Assembly (NCBI RefSeq): GCF_000471905.2
Contig: NW_006500357.1
Span: 3,186,332 to 3,250,331 of the forward strand
Direction: 5' to 3'
Origin: Amborella trichopoda
Taxonomy: Eukaryota; Streptophyta; Magnoliopsida; Amborellales; Amborellaceae
Length of the DNA stretch: 64,000 nucleotides
In this document: positions 1 through 10,656 of the stretch, one piece after another
How the letters are laid out: each line of letters starts with the position of its first letter
Position numbering within the stretch: position 1 is the first letter of the stretch
Made by a program: the position numbers and the translations under genes
The notes under the pieces: model-generated
Seen by the model: only the letters and a program-made list of their open reading frames with translations
Told to the model about the DNA's origin: nothing
Database searches by the model: none

Positions 1-592
1 ATGGGATATTCTAAACTTCACAACCCTTCAAATTATAAAGGTTCAAGATAGAGAGAATTGTAAAATGTGGATTTATTAATTTTGTAGTCTATTTTTTTTA
101 AAAAAATATTTTTTGAGACAATTTTGTAAATATTATTACAAGACAAAAAGTACTTTTGTCATCTCTATAAGGGATAAAATTGAAATTTTAACTAAAAAAC
201 AAAGGCACTCTATAAATAAAATTTTAAGACACTAACTTTCAAAATACCATTATATTTTTGTGAAAACTTTAAATTTGTCTTTACTTAATGGTAAAGTTAT
301 CTATTCAAATAATTTTTTAATAAAAAAATTATAATTATTTTGATAAATACACCTATTACAACCCCGTCTAACTTAAACTTTTATATTTTGAGGAGTTAGT
401 TAACTCTAGACAAAACCCAGAGTTAACAACCCTCCAAAAACTTTAGGCTCAAGTTAGAGGGACTCATGAAGAACCTTTTACATTTACTACCCGCACATTA
501 TGTGATGACCATAGCTTATATACAAGGGTATTTTAGATTTTTGATAAAAACTTCAAACGACAACTACAAAAAAAAAAAGACGGAATTTTAAA
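1..592. other. AT-rich intergenic DNA, no gene seen
   Basis: The stretch has short poly-A and poly-T runs and stops in all frames. I recognise no domain, repeat or RNA gene in it. Confidence 0.6.
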
Positions 593-698
593 TTTTGGCC
601 TCTGCTCTCTATCCCCTCTCTGACACGCCTCTGCTCTCTCTCCCCCCCTTTGCCTTGCCCGTTCCCTCTCCTTCCTTGCCCTCGCCCATACTCTCTCT

Positions 699-2594
699 CC
701 TAAAAAATGCAGGAAAGTATCCCATTATTTCATTCAAGTTCATGATGGAAGAAGCACAAGATAGAAGACACCTTTTTTGGTTGAAGATTGAATGGAGGAG
801 TGCCTCTTTGAGAACCTATTATTTCATTCAAATTCAAAGCTACTCTCAAAATCTGGATTTTGAATATGGTATGGATTAATAATTAAGTATTCACTTTCGG
901 TGATGAATTAGCAAGCTAATAGTCCCTCTCTCTACCCTCTCTCTAGGGCAAATTGTTCATCTCGAATATTAATTTACAGGCCCACAAAAACATGGACTTG
1001 ATAATCGTTCTTTTTTTTCACTTTAATATTGGGTTTTTCTATAATTTACATTGTTTATCTATTTATTGATTGATGTTTTGGTGTTGGGTTCTCTCTGCAT
1101 TTTGATTTTTCACTGTATTTGTGTTTATTTAGGCAACTCCACTGCTAAAAACCCAAGCGTCTGATGTAAAATGGAATTATCTCGTTCTATCTATAATTTT
1201 AAAAGTCCCCCCAAAAAATATGAGTTCATATTAGAATCACTCAATTTAGTTTTTGGTTCATTGTAGCTACTGCAATTATTGACTTGTTTATAAATCTTGT
1301 TGAGATCCAACACATTTGCAAAGTATTCGACAAAATTCTTAATAGAGGCTTGTTACAATACCAAAATTACTAGTAATTTTCATGCATTGCATCCCCGTTG
1401 TCAAAGTAGGCTTATGTATTTTTTTTTTATTTAAGATTTTTATATGTATACGTAGGGGCCTGTTATAATACCAAAAGCAATGCATTTTTTTAATTATTTT
1501 ACATTCTTTTTTATTTTGTTTTCTTGATATATAGGGCCTGTTATGATACCATAGGTAATGTATCTTGAAAGGAACTCTTAATTAGTCCTTAAGTCTTGTC
1601 TTCGTAACTTTTGAAGGTATTTGAGGAAGCAATATTTGAGGAAGCAATCTCCTAAAAAATGCAGGAAAGTATCCCATTATTTCATTCAAGTTCATGATGG
1701 AAGAAGCACATGATAGAAGACACCTTTGTTTGGTTGAAGATTGAATGGAGGAGTGCCTCTTTGAGAACCTATTATTTCATTCAAATTCAAAGCTACTCTC
1801 AAAATCTGGATTTTGAATATGGTATGGATTAATAATTAAGTATTCACTTTTGGTGATGAATTAGCAAGCTAATAGTCCCTCTCTCTACCCTCTCTCTAGG
1901 GCAAATTGTTCATCTCAAATATTAATTTACAGGCCCACAAAAACATGGACTTGATAATCGTTCTTTTTTTCACTTTAATCTTGGGTTTTTCTATAATTTA
2001 CATTGTTTATCTATTTATTGATTGATGTTTTGGTGTCGGGTTCTCTATGCATTTTGATTTTTCACTGTATTTGTGTTTATTTAGGCAACTCCACTGCTAA
2101 AAACCCAAGCGTCTGATATAAAATGGAATTCTCTCGTTCTATATATAATTTTAAAAGTCCCCCCAAAAAATATGAGTTCATATTAGAATCACTCAATTTA
2201 GTTTTTGGTTCATTGTAGCTACTGCAATTATTGACTTGTTTATAAATCTTGTTGAGATCCAACACATTTGCAAAGTATTCGACAAAATTCTTAATAGAGG
2301 CTTGTTACAATACCAAAATTACTAGTAATTTTCATGCATTGCATCCCCGTTGTCAAAGTAGTCTTATGTATTTTTTTTTTATTTAAGATTTTTCTATGTA
2401 TACGTAGGGGCCTGTTATAATACCAAAAGCAATGCATTTTTTTAATTATTTTACATTCTTTTTAATTTTGTTTTCTTGATATGTAGGGCCTGTTATGATA
2501 CCATAGGTAATGCATCTTGAAAGGAACTCTTAATTAGTCCTTAAGTCTTGTCCATCTCTTCGTAACTTTTGAAGGTATTTGAGGAAGCAATATC
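699..2594. repeat. Tandem duplication, two copies of a 952-bp unit
   Basis: Copy 1 runs 699-1650 and copy 2 runs 1651-2594. They align base for base with only scattered substitutions and a 6-bp insertion in copy 2 near 2551, so the duplication is young. Copy 1 joins copy 2 inside a short repeated GAGGAAGCAATAT motif, which suggests slippage or unequal exchange. The unit has no convincing long reading frame. It lies directly upstream of the PQT3-like relic, so it may derive from that gene's intron; this is inference. Confidence 0.9.
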
Positions 2595-2621
2595 TGATGA
2601 ACCCAATTTATCTGATGTTTC

Positions 2622-2790
2622 TTATCAGCTACCAGGGACTATATCATTTCCAAGTCAATGTGCTTATGTGGTGCTACTTATGTCATGGCAAATGATCAAC
2701 TCCCTAATATGACTCTTACGGATACCATCAATCGCATCCTGAAGTCGAACATGAACAGTGGAGAAAATGGTGGGAGCTGGGTACAATGTA
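2622..2790 (+). pseudogene. PQT3/RBBP6-like (DWNN) E3 ubiquitin ligase, zinc-finger exon fragment
   Basis: Plant PQT3-like proteins are RBBP6-family E3 ligases with an N-terminal DWNN domain, a CCHC knuckle and a RING/U-box. The frame at 2637 reads DYIISKSMCLCGAT, then a DQLPN-like stretch, then TLTDTINRIL, an Asn/Ser run and GENGGS. This matches my knowledge of the second half of the RING/U-box and its following helix in this family. The first Cys pairs, the DWNN domain and the rest of the protein are absent. After 2776 there is GTACAATG, and a possible acceptor lies at about 2848 (CCATAG). The downstream sequence (to about 2980, a DDEDPRVTISIKKPKW-like frame) has an in-frame stop. I therefore call it a relic or isolated exon. 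A larger gene running off the window's left edge is not excluded. Confidence 0.6.
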
Positions 2791-3198
2791 TATATTCTAC
2801 AATGTGATATACTTCCATTTTGCAATAACATCTTTATCTAATTCCATAGGATAGGTTTGGCATGCCCAAGATGTTCAACAGCAGAGGAGCCATAGAAGAA
2901 TTGTCATAAGAGTGTGATGATGAAGATCCTAGAGTTACAATTAGCATCAAGAAGCCAAAGTGGTGCATTTTGAATGGGGAACAAAGATAGTTTGTATGGG
3001 ACAACAAAAGTAGGAGGCTCTAGTTTGAAGTGTGGTGATGAAGTTATGGGGTTTCAAAGTTATCAAGTCAAAGGCATGATACCTTTAAGCATATGTATTT
3101 TCAAGGGCAAAAATTATTTTTGGGAGAGGAAGTGATGGAACAATGTTGTAATCATATTATTTGAATTTTATATGAGCAATGTTAGTGGAGATTTTTCT
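2791..3198. other. No clear gene; possible degraded exon
   Basis: One frame at about 2900-2985 has an acidic then basic stretch after a stop codon (IEELS, stop, ECDDEDPRVTISIKKPK). It could be a decayed continuation of the upstream PQT3-like fragment, but I cannot match it to that family. Confidence 0.3.
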
Positions 3199-3500
3199 AG
3201 TAATTCATATGGAATTATCTTATGCTTTGCTCTCTCTCTCACACACAAATTTCTTCCTTTCGTAGTAATTCATATGAAATTATTACATGCTTTGCTCTCT
3301 CTCCCAAATCTCTTCCTTATTTGATGGGTAAGTTGTCGTTTGAACCTTGAAGGCTATTTCTCTCTCTCTCTCTCTCAAATTTCAAAATAATTTGATGTAC
3401 TTTATTTTTATGTGTCAACATGAATTAACTTTCTCTTATTTGATGGTTAAGTTGTGGTTTGAATCCTCAAATATCTTACTCTCTCTCTCAAGTCCATGTA
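3199..3500. repeat. Imperfect tandem repeats with CT-rich tracts
   Basis: A unit of about 62 bp (TAGTAATTCATATG..., then TTATGCTTTGCTCTCTCTC) occurs at 3199 and 3262. A second motif, CTTATTTGATGG(G/T)TAAGTTGT, occurs at 3317 and 3436. (CT)n runs separate them. Confidence 0.7.
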
Positions 3501-3626
3501 AACTATAGTTAATTAGTTATTGCCCAAGGCACCAATAATGAGATAATTTGTAATTTCTTAGAAAATGGGAAGCTTCAACTAGGGGAATCAGAAAAAACTA
3601 ATATACTTAATAGAGAAAAGAAAATG

Positions 3627-4345
3627 GAAGACATCTTAAAAGATTTCACAAAAATTTTGTGGACACATAGATGTGTATAAACTGCAAAATCGTGCAGAAT
3701 ACACTTCGTTAAAGATACAACTTTGTAACATTAAAGAATTTGAAGCCTTTGCTAAAGAATTTAAAAAATGGTACCAATTGCTGAATAAAAATAAATCAAA
3801 ATTATGGAAAAAACAATTTTTCCATAAATTACCATCACCATGGGATGAAATTTGTGACATTGAATATAGTAAATATGTCAGTGATACATCATTAAATGAT
3901 ACTTTGGGAAATAGAATAAGATTTGTTTCCAAAAAATTGAAAGTCATTGCCTAGACTTTAAAGCAAAAAAAAAGTCAGGAAAGGACTTGGAGAAAAAGAT
4001 TACAGTCGAATCCTAAAAAACAATTTTGAATTTGGTTGCGAAAATAAAAAACAAAAGAAATTTTTCAAAAAAACAAAATTCGAAGAAGTAGAATAAAACT
4101 TCAATTGTAAAAAAATGATATGTAGTCAAGAAGAATATTAACAAACCCAAAAATAGTTGTCGTTGTTATATATGTAATGAGGAATGACAAATTGCCCCAA
4201 ACTGTCATCAAGAAGGAAAAAATGTTAAGGAAATGATAAAAATCCTTAAAGAAAATGATTATGAAATTTGTTTCAGAGAAGAAATTTTCGATAATGAACC
4301 AATTATATTCGAAGTTGAAGCTGAATCAGGAAGCAGTGATTCTTA
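3627..4345 (+). pseudogene. Endogenous pararetrovirus (Caulimoviridae) coat-protein region of ORF1
   Basis: Coat protein of an integrated plant pararetrovirus. The frame at 3673-3954 encodes about 93 residues rich in Lys and aromatics. About 200 bp further on, near 4160-4200, lies the Cys-x-Cys-x2-Cys-x4-His-x4-Cys knuckle typical of Caulimoviridae capsid proteins. Here a stop codon falls inside the x4 spacer and the His position is Gln. An acidic Glu/Asp/Ser tail follows and ends with a stop near 4345. Stops and frameshifts leave it non-coding. The movement-protein homology lies downstream rather than upstream. That order is known for cavemo- and solendoviruses and differs from badna- and caulimoviruses, so I place it near those genera by gene order only. 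Confidence 0.7.
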
Positions 4346-4361
4346 ATAAAAAATATTCTTC

Positions 4362-5285
4362 ATGATGAATGAAGAATATATAGCAGAAGTTCCTGATGAA
4401 GAGCATCGTGAAGTTCTTAAATTAGCAGATGTAATTTATGAAGAATTTACAATCGATGAGTCTAAATTAAAAAAATTATAGACTCTTAAGAAAGAAGACA
4501 TATATAAATTGTCAAAGTTTCAATTTTGGAATGCTAGAAACTTTGAATATTTTAGTAATAATACAACTGTTAAAGCCTCAGAAATAGTTATGTTGAAATA
4601 GCAATTTTTAACTCATAAAGCAACATCAAAAACTCATATATATGCATATTGGAGTAACTTAATGAAAATAACAACATTCTTTCCGCAAGGGATATATACC
4701 ATAGTATTAGTTATTGCTGTGGACAAAAGATTCAATGATCCTATTAAGGCAATAATAAGAGGTGCACAGTCTAATCTTGTTACTGGAAGAGTTTGGTTTA
4801 AAATAAAACCTAACTATTTCATCTCAGTATAAGATAAAAATATTCAAGATACTATCAAAATATTAATCCAAACAAAAAATATTAGAATGAAAGAAGATAG
4901 TTTTGATCTTGCAATAGAATGGAAATCAATTCATGAATTAACTAGAATGATTAAGACTACTACAAAGAATATAGACAATAGATTTGTAGAAATCTTTAAA
5001 CCTCGTAAGTTTGATATAGAAATCCAACCAAGATTAATCAATTGACGAGATCTTAAGATCCCTATGAATTGGTTAATTGAAAACTTTATAGAAAAAACTT
5101 CCAAAAAAGAAGTACAACCTATTACTTTCCAAACCTCTGGAAACAACATATATTTTACTGATCAACGTTTCTCAAATAAAAGATTAAGCTTTGTGGTAAA
5201 CCAAAAACCATTGGGATACAAAAATATTAAAATTATTATTTTTCCTGGATCTAGTTCGTCTCTACAAAGAGAAGAAGATGAGTAG
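4362..5285 (+). pseudogene. Endogenous pararetrovirus 30K-type movement-protein region of ORF1
   Basis: Plant viral movement proteins of the 30K family widen plasmodesmata. The frame at about 4690-4930 shows the family pattern: a hydrophobic strand, the DKRF.DPIKAI segment, GRVWFKIKPNYFIS (a beta strand followed by a Pro), then a DKNIQD segment and the strand that follows it. The region continues to 5285 as a 73-residue open tail with a Ser-rich, acidic end. At least five in-frame stops break the region (near 4480, 4600, 4830 and 5043, and the terminal one). It directly follows the coat-protein region and was probably one polyprotein with it. I see no reverse transcriptase or protease nearby, so only the 5' half of a viral genome is present. 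Confidence 0.7.
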
Positions 5286-5344
5286 GAAAATAATCAACAA
5301 TCTCAAGAAGAGACTCAACAATCCATAAGTATATCCAATTAGCA

Positions 5345-6300
5345 GATATCTCAAGATCTCACCAATTGATTAATCTTGGTTGGATTTCTATATCAAAGTT
5401 ACAAGGTTCAAAGATATCTACGAATTTATTGTCTATATTCTTTAAAAAAATCTTAGTCATACTAGTTAATTCATGTAGTGTGCTTTCCATTCTATTGCAA
5501 GATCAAAACTATCTTCTTTTATCCCAATATTTTTTATTTGGATTAAAATTTTAGCAATATCTTGAATGTTTTTATCTTGCACTGAGATGAAATAGTTGGG
5601 TTTTATTTTAAACCAAACTCTTCCATTGACAAGATTAGACTGTACACCTCCTATTATTGCCTTAATAGGATCACTGAATCTTTTGTCAAAAGCAACAACT
5701 AATATTGGGGTATCTATCCCTTGTCGAAATAATGTTATTATTTCGATTACGATTACTCCAATATGCATATATCTAGGTTTCTGATATTGCTTTATGAGTT
5801 TTGCAATTTTGACTTTGTAAAAAATTGTTATTTAAACCGAACCATTTTATGAAGCTTTAGTTGTTGTATTACCACTAAAATGTTCAAAGTTTCTAGCATT
5901 AAAAAATTGGAACTTTAACAATTTATATATTTCTTCTTTCTTAAGAGTATTTTATTTTTCTAATTTAGACTAATCAACTGTAAATTCTTCATGAATTATA
6001 TTTCCTAATTTAAGAACTTCTTGATGCTCTTCATCAGGAACTTCTGCTTTATATTCTTCATTCATTATGAAAACTATTTCTGATTATGAATCACTGCTTT
6101 CTGATTCAGTCTCAACTTCGAATATAATTGTTTCATTATAAAAAATTTCTTACCCGAAACAAATTTCATAATAATTTTCTTCAAGGATTTTTATTATTTT
6201 CTTAACATTTTTTTCTTTTTTGAGGACAGTTTGGGGCAATATGTCCTTCGTCATTGCATATATAACAATGACAAGTCTTTTTGGGTCTATTGATATATGC
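5345..6300 (-). pseudogene. Second pararetrovirus ORF1 fragment, inverted copy
   Basis: On the minus strand this repeats the movement-protein core (best open part 5466-5768) and, further along at about 6230-6290, the coat-protein zinc knuckle. Here all four Cys/His ligands and the Gly-His pair are present and the knuckle has no stop. The acidic segment between them (6060-6230) also aligns with the plus-strand copy. The two copies differ by many substitutions and by different stops, so they decayed apart or were separate insertions. The movement-protein tail is missing: this copy starts at the point matching about 5055 of the other. Confidence 0.7.
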
Positions 6301-7479
6301 ATTTGTTGGTCTAATGATATTCATAATTATAACTTTGAAGTTGAATAAATTAAAGGTACTGACAATATTCTTGTAGATTTTTTTAGCAGGAATCCCGAAT
6401 AATTTTTAGATGGACAAAGGAAACCAGCCACTCCTAAATAAGGGGAAGAAAGAAGTTCCTAAACAATGAAAAAAAAGAGAGATAAATTTGGAAACCAACC
6501 AGGTACCAAGCCAGAAGAATAAATCAGAAGATACCCTTTTTTATTTTTCTCAATTTGCTCAGGACCCAAATCTTAAACCTCTATCTTACTCAGAAATAAT
6601 AAGATTAATGTGAGTTTTTCACGACTACATAAAAACTATATACTTCCATCAGAGACTAGACCAGTCTAAACTTTTATCATAATCCTCATGTTTCTATGGC
6701 AATCTATGAAGAAATAAGAAAAAATTTTATAATAAAAAAATTGTTATTTTGGTTTCAGTTTTCTCTCTCCTTCTCATCTCTATTAGACAAATAGTATACT
6801 GAACCTGTAAATGAGTGATGTTGTTGGTATTGAGTGATGTTATCTTGAGTGATCAATGAAATATTTTCACCCTCTTTCTCATCTCTATTTAATTATACTG
6901 AGTCAGTAAATGAGTGATGTTGTTGGTATTGAGTGATGTTATCTTGAGTCATCTTGAGTGATCAATGAAACGGTATACTTATAAGGACACGATTTCTATG
7001 ACTCCATGTGGAAATGAGTAACCTCTTAAAAAGCTATTTTTGAGATGGATTTTTGGACTTCATTTTTAAGGTCATGTAATCTCTAACACGAAGATCATGA
7101 ATATTAATAAATAAATAAAATTAGAAAATTAGAAATAATAATTCTATTAAGAAAACATTTGAACCATTAGTTTCAATTGTTTTTAGATGGATTATATCTC
7201 GAGGACCAAAAAATGCAGTCTCCACCGCATGAAACAATTTTCTATCTTATAATAATAAAGGTAGCCAACATTCTTCTAGTTGAATTTGAGCATACTATAA
7301 CACTAATCAACACTCTATCCAATCAAGCCCAAGCTCAAATCCTAGAATAACTATCATTTGATTTTAAACAATCTCACCTCAAGGTGAAAATATCCCTCCT
7401 ACAATTTCCATTTATGCCCTCATATTTTTTACATTAGTGAGAGATAAGGAATATAATATTCGCCTTCTTAAATAAGGTA
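6301..7479. other. No assigned gene; possible viral remnant and a 99-bp direct repeat
   Basis: At 6460-6605 one frame reads through a Lys-rich then DPNLKPLSYSEIIRL-like stretch. It could be another piece of the pararetrovirus, but I cannot confirm it. At 6765-6970 two copies of a unit of about 99 bp carry GTAAATGAGTGATGTTGTTG (6807 and 6906). The rest is AT-rich with nothing recognised. Confidence 0.4.
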
Positions 7480-7700
7480 AAATACAGGGGGAATGATCCT
7501 TCATATTTAAAATATAGAAGTTTAGGGTGATTTTAGCCTTTAACCATATATCAAATCGAATCTCAAGATGAATGTTGGACTTTCACCACCAGCCCAACAA
7601 GTAAGTAACCCAAGTTTGTGCCCCTCTCATTATCTCTCTCTAACCTGCCCCACGCCCCCGTCTCTCTCTCCGTTCTGTCTCTCTCTTTCCCTAAACCACC
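7480..7700 (+). repeat. Dispersed repeat, related copy inverted at about 30980-31190
   Basis: The string GGGTGATTTTAGCC, then an AACCAT block, then GAATCTC..GATGAATG and a CT-rich tail occurs here. It occurs again on the minus strand at about 31190-30980. The family is unknown; it may be a SINE/MITE or LTR piece. Confidence 0.5.
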
Positions 7701-8388
7701 TCTCCCATTTTCCTCTATTTATCCCTTTTTTCTCTCATTTTCTCTTTCTAGCCCATGCATTATCTATCTAAAACAAAACGAGTTAGAGAAACTTCTCTCA
7801 TTCTCTCTACCTCCTCTCCCTCTCTCTCTCTCTCCCCTCCTCTCTCTCTCTCTCAAGCAAAACCAGGCTTGTATGGTACCTAGAGAAGTTTGTCATGGGG
7901 ATAGGCTTCTCCTAGAATTGGCTTCTCTTGAAATAGGCAAGGTTGGCCATTGTTGGGAAAGTGTTTTAATGCGACAATTATTATGATATATTAATAATCC
8001 TATTGGATGATGGAGTATTGGGTTATTCCATCCTGTGTGATGATTGAGTTTACTCGATCCAGTTCCGGATGCCTATGTTTTAATGATTGAGTTTTTCGTG
8101 ACTCAATCCCATTGGGTGATGGAGTTTTCTATTGCTTCATCCTGTGAGATGATTGAATTTCCCGTGACTCGATCCTAGATGTTCTGAAGACTTGTTTGTT
8201 TGCTATCAATTGAGTTTTTCGTTACTCGATCATGTTTGTTCCTGATGCTGTCTGTTCGTGAGGCTTGTTAATCTTGCAATATGTGCTAGTTGTTCAAACA
8301 ATCTGAATATCACTACTTGTTTTTGGTAACTTAGTATTGTTCAAACTCTAGCTGCTTTGCGTCAAAGCATGTTGAGTTTGAGGGGAAG
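7700..8388 (+). mobile_element. 3' internal part of small LTR element B (inverted segment)
   Basis: CT-rich sequence leads into several variants of a TGATTGAGTTTTTCGTGACTC motif (8041-8235). The same motif lies on the minus strand at 10240-10335, inside the other half of element B. Just before the LTR there is a polypurine tract, TTGAGGGGAAG (8378-8388). No protein domain is seen, so element B may be non-autonomous. The left boundary is uncertain. Confidence 0.5.
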
Positions 8389-8683
8389 TGTTAGGATATG
8401 GATATGTCGTGTTGGTATTGATTAATACATCATTACCGATACATATCAGTATATTTCTTGATACGATTAAGATATGTATCATACTGATACATATCAGTAT
8501 GGATATACATCTGTATGGATACATATCTCTTGATAAGATTAGGTGGTAGTCTATCCATAACCATTGGTATTTATCTTTAACTGTTATTGGCTGTATATTT
8601 ATACGGAGTCTTATATATTTTTGATTAATCAATTTAATAGAGTTCTCTGCAGTATTATGAAATAAATATTTGATGGGGGCTTA
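8389..8683 (+). mobile_element. LTR of element B, 3' end truncated
   Basis: It starts TGTTAGGATATGG directly after the polypurine tract. It aligns on the opposite strand with the complete LTR at 10657-10983 but lacks about the last 45 bp. It runs straight into Copia RNase H sequence. It is rich in ATACATATCAGTAT-type short palindromes. Confidence 0.75.
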
Positions 8684-9110
8684 ATTGGAGTGGAGATTAA
8701 GACAATAGTAAATCTACTTCGGGTTTCATTTTTACTCTTAGTGGAGGTGTTAAATCATGTTGTAGTAAAAAACAAGATTATGTTGCTTTATCAACCATGA
8801 AAGCAAAATATGTGGCTTGCAATTTAGGATCGTTGTTTGGTTGAAGAATTTTCTGATAGATTTAAAATTGGAATGCATCAAAAATGGATCTATAAACATA
8901 TTACGTGATAATCAAGCAGTCATTGTTGTTATCAAGGATTAAAAAATAAATTCTAAATCTATGCACGTTCGTAGGAGGTACCATATTCAGGATGTAGTGG
9001 AATATGGAGACATAACAGTGGATTATATACCTTCAAATGAGATTATTACATATCCATTTTAAGGCTTTGGGCCGGGATATATTTGAGAAATATGTAGTAG
9101 CTATGGGGCT
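8684..9110 (+). pseudogene. Copia-A RNase H fragment (displaced 3' end of pol)
   Basis: RNase H degrades the RNA strand during reverse transcription. The frame begins at the WSGD motif, then reads NSKSTSGFIFTLSGG, QDYVALSTMKAKYVAC, NQAVIVVI and MHVRRRYHIQDVVE, and ends with the VDYIPSNE..... motif typical of the Copia pol C-terminus. A frameshift near 8840 and two stops break it. The RT part that should precede it is at 10984-12000 on the other strand. The sequence between, about 130 residues of pol, is lost at the LTR-B junction. Confidence 0.8.
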
Positions 9111-9125
9111 GAGATAAATCCAAAT

Positions 9126-9371
9126 GAAAATCCAATAATAGAGCATAAAACCATATTGATAAGTACATAAAAATCCCATGTAGAAAACATGGGGCAATAC
9201 CACGTACAAGATGTCAAACTGTCCTCAGGTGGGTATATGAAAATCCATTATGGAAAGCATGAGGCAATACTATGAACAAGAAGTCAAAGGGCCTTCAGGC
9301 TGTGTATATGAAAATCCCATGTAGAGAGCATGAGCCAATACCATATATAAGCCTTTAGGCCAAGTGGGAGA
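9126..9371 (+). repeat. 71-bp tandem repeats with internal palindrome before Copia-A 3' LTR
   Basis: Units start at about 9168, 9240 and 9310, with a worn unit at 9126. Each has AAATCCCATGTAGAAAACAT plus GGGGCAATACC or close variants. CCCATGT and ACATGGG form a stem around a 4-nt loop. A related unit is found inside the LTR near 9450. The last unit ends in the polypurine AAGTGGGAGA next to the LTR. Confidence 0.75.
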
Positions 9372-10047
9372 TGTTGGAAATGTGGCCTATGACTCCCTTT
9401 TCTCTCGGGAATTTATTTTTCAATAATTGTATAAAAGTCATATTATATAGTAAATGTGAAATCCCATATGGTTGACATGAAGCAATGCCATATACTATAA
9501 TCCATTTTAGAGCTTTAATAGGATGTTGCACTGGAGGGAATACCCAGTGATGTGTTTGGATTCCTTGTAATAATTGTTTTTCTATATTATAGATGTCAAA
9601 ACTATTTAATTTCTAAATATCTTCTATCAAATTGTAGGAATACTTAGATGACATCCTATTATATGAGTCATTAATGCACTAATGACAGGTTTAGCTCATT
9701 ACATAGGATTAACAGTTTGCTGACAACTTGTTAATCTTAATTAGCTACACTTAAGCGAATTAAGACAGGAGTTATATTTGGATCTCAACTCGTATAGACC
9801 ATGAATGTGAGAGTTACGAATTAAATAGTTCTCTATAAAAAGAGGTTAACCCCCCAAGTAAAATAGAGATAGAGAATGATGGGAAAGGATGAATGAGATG
9901 CACCAAAAAGGGCTTTCAAGGTAGCTTGTCATTAGATGGCTTGGTCTATAGTTTTGGTATGGAACTTTAAGTCCCTCATCTGATTTAAGGATAGATCCGA
10001 GTAAGTTGTTTATTAATTTTATTTTATTTTATTTAATGGCACTAATA
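9372..10047 (+). mobile_element. Copia-A 3' LTR (inverted relative to the rest of the element)
   Basis: It begins TGTTGGAAATGTGG after the polypurine tract and ends CACTAATA. It aligns along its length, in opposite orientation, with the LTR at 29092-29787. The end is fixed by that comparison (the partner ends GACTAACA) and by the target duplication TTACA at 10048-10052. It contains a TATA-like CTATAAAAAG near 9833. Confidence 0.85.
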
Positions 10048-10210
10048 TTACATGTACAAAATGATAACAAAAGGTTGTCCGATGTTCCAAAAGTCAGACT
10101 GCCTTACATGGACTAAATGATAACAGAAGGATGTTGCAAAAGTTGAACCGCCTTACATGTACAAAGTGATAATAAAAGGTAGTCTGATGTAGCAGTGAAA
10201 TTAATCACAT
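10048..10210. repeat. Host tandem repeat of about 57 bp flanking Copia-A
   Basis: Three imperfect copies of TGTACAAAATGATAACAAAA then GG, a variable block, and a GCCTTACA end start at 10053, about 10110 and about 10158. A further copy lies at 29788-29850 on the other side of the Copia element. Position 10048-10052 is the element's target-site duplication. Confidence 0.75.
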
Positions 10211-10537
10211 GACCAAGGGTTACTGCATTTTGGATTTTGAGTAACGAAAAACTCAATCATTAAACATGATAAATTAACAAAAAATTTGATTATCAACCAG
10301 GATCAAAAGATTCGATCATTGAACAAGAAGCACTTGGAAAAGCCAAAAAAAAAAAAAAATTTCCGAAGCCTTTGAAACACTGCCATCTTTAGCAAACACA
10401 GATCCAAGTAATCTCCCGTGTGGATCGAGAGCTTCCCGCAATAGTGCTCCTCAGATTGCCCCAAATGGCTAATGCATGGCTTATCTTGAGCATATCAAGA
10501 CAACTCTCTCTATATGATAATTTCTGTGGCGCTGCAA

Positions 10538-10571
<34 letters not shown>

Positions 10572-10644
10572 ACTGCGATCTCGTTTCAAGCCTGAGTATT
10601 GAGCTTTGCAATGTGAGCATTGAGTATTGAGCTTGCTAAAGATG
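10211..10644 (-). mobile_element. 5' leader of element B
   Basis: On the minus strand this follows the primer-binding site of element B. It has a repeated GCTCAATACTCA motif, a long (GA)n run (10530-10575) and then TTGAGTTTTTCGTTACTC motifs shared with 8041-8235. The 66-residue Arg/Glu-rich frame at 10389-10589 is simply the GA run translated, so I do not call a gag. Confidence 0.55.
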
Positions 10645-10656
10645 GCTCTGATACCA
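10645..10656 (-). other. Primer-binding site (tRNA-Met) of element B
   Basis: The minus strand reads TGGTATCAGAGC, the standard plant LTR-element primer site for initiator tRNA-Met. It abuts the LTR end with no gap. Confidence 0.9.

Larger units (their letters stand above)
4150..6300. repeat. Large inverted repeat made by two head-to-head viral fragments
   Basis: The left arm is about 4150-5055 and the right arm about 5345-6300. They are separated by about 290 bp that belongs to the left copy's movement-protein tail. An easy anchor is the pair GATATAGAAATCCAACCAAG (left arm, about 5016) and its complement near 5375-5395. Confidence 0.75.

Noticed and set aside
595..879. 94-aa frame at the start of the tandem duplication
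   Set aside because: Starts in a CT-rich tract; the part in the duplication is not conserved as a start in copy 2 and has no domain.
7568..7986. Two CT-rich frames with Ser/Leu/Pro repeats
   Set aside because: Low-complexity (CT)n sequence with no domain or splice context.
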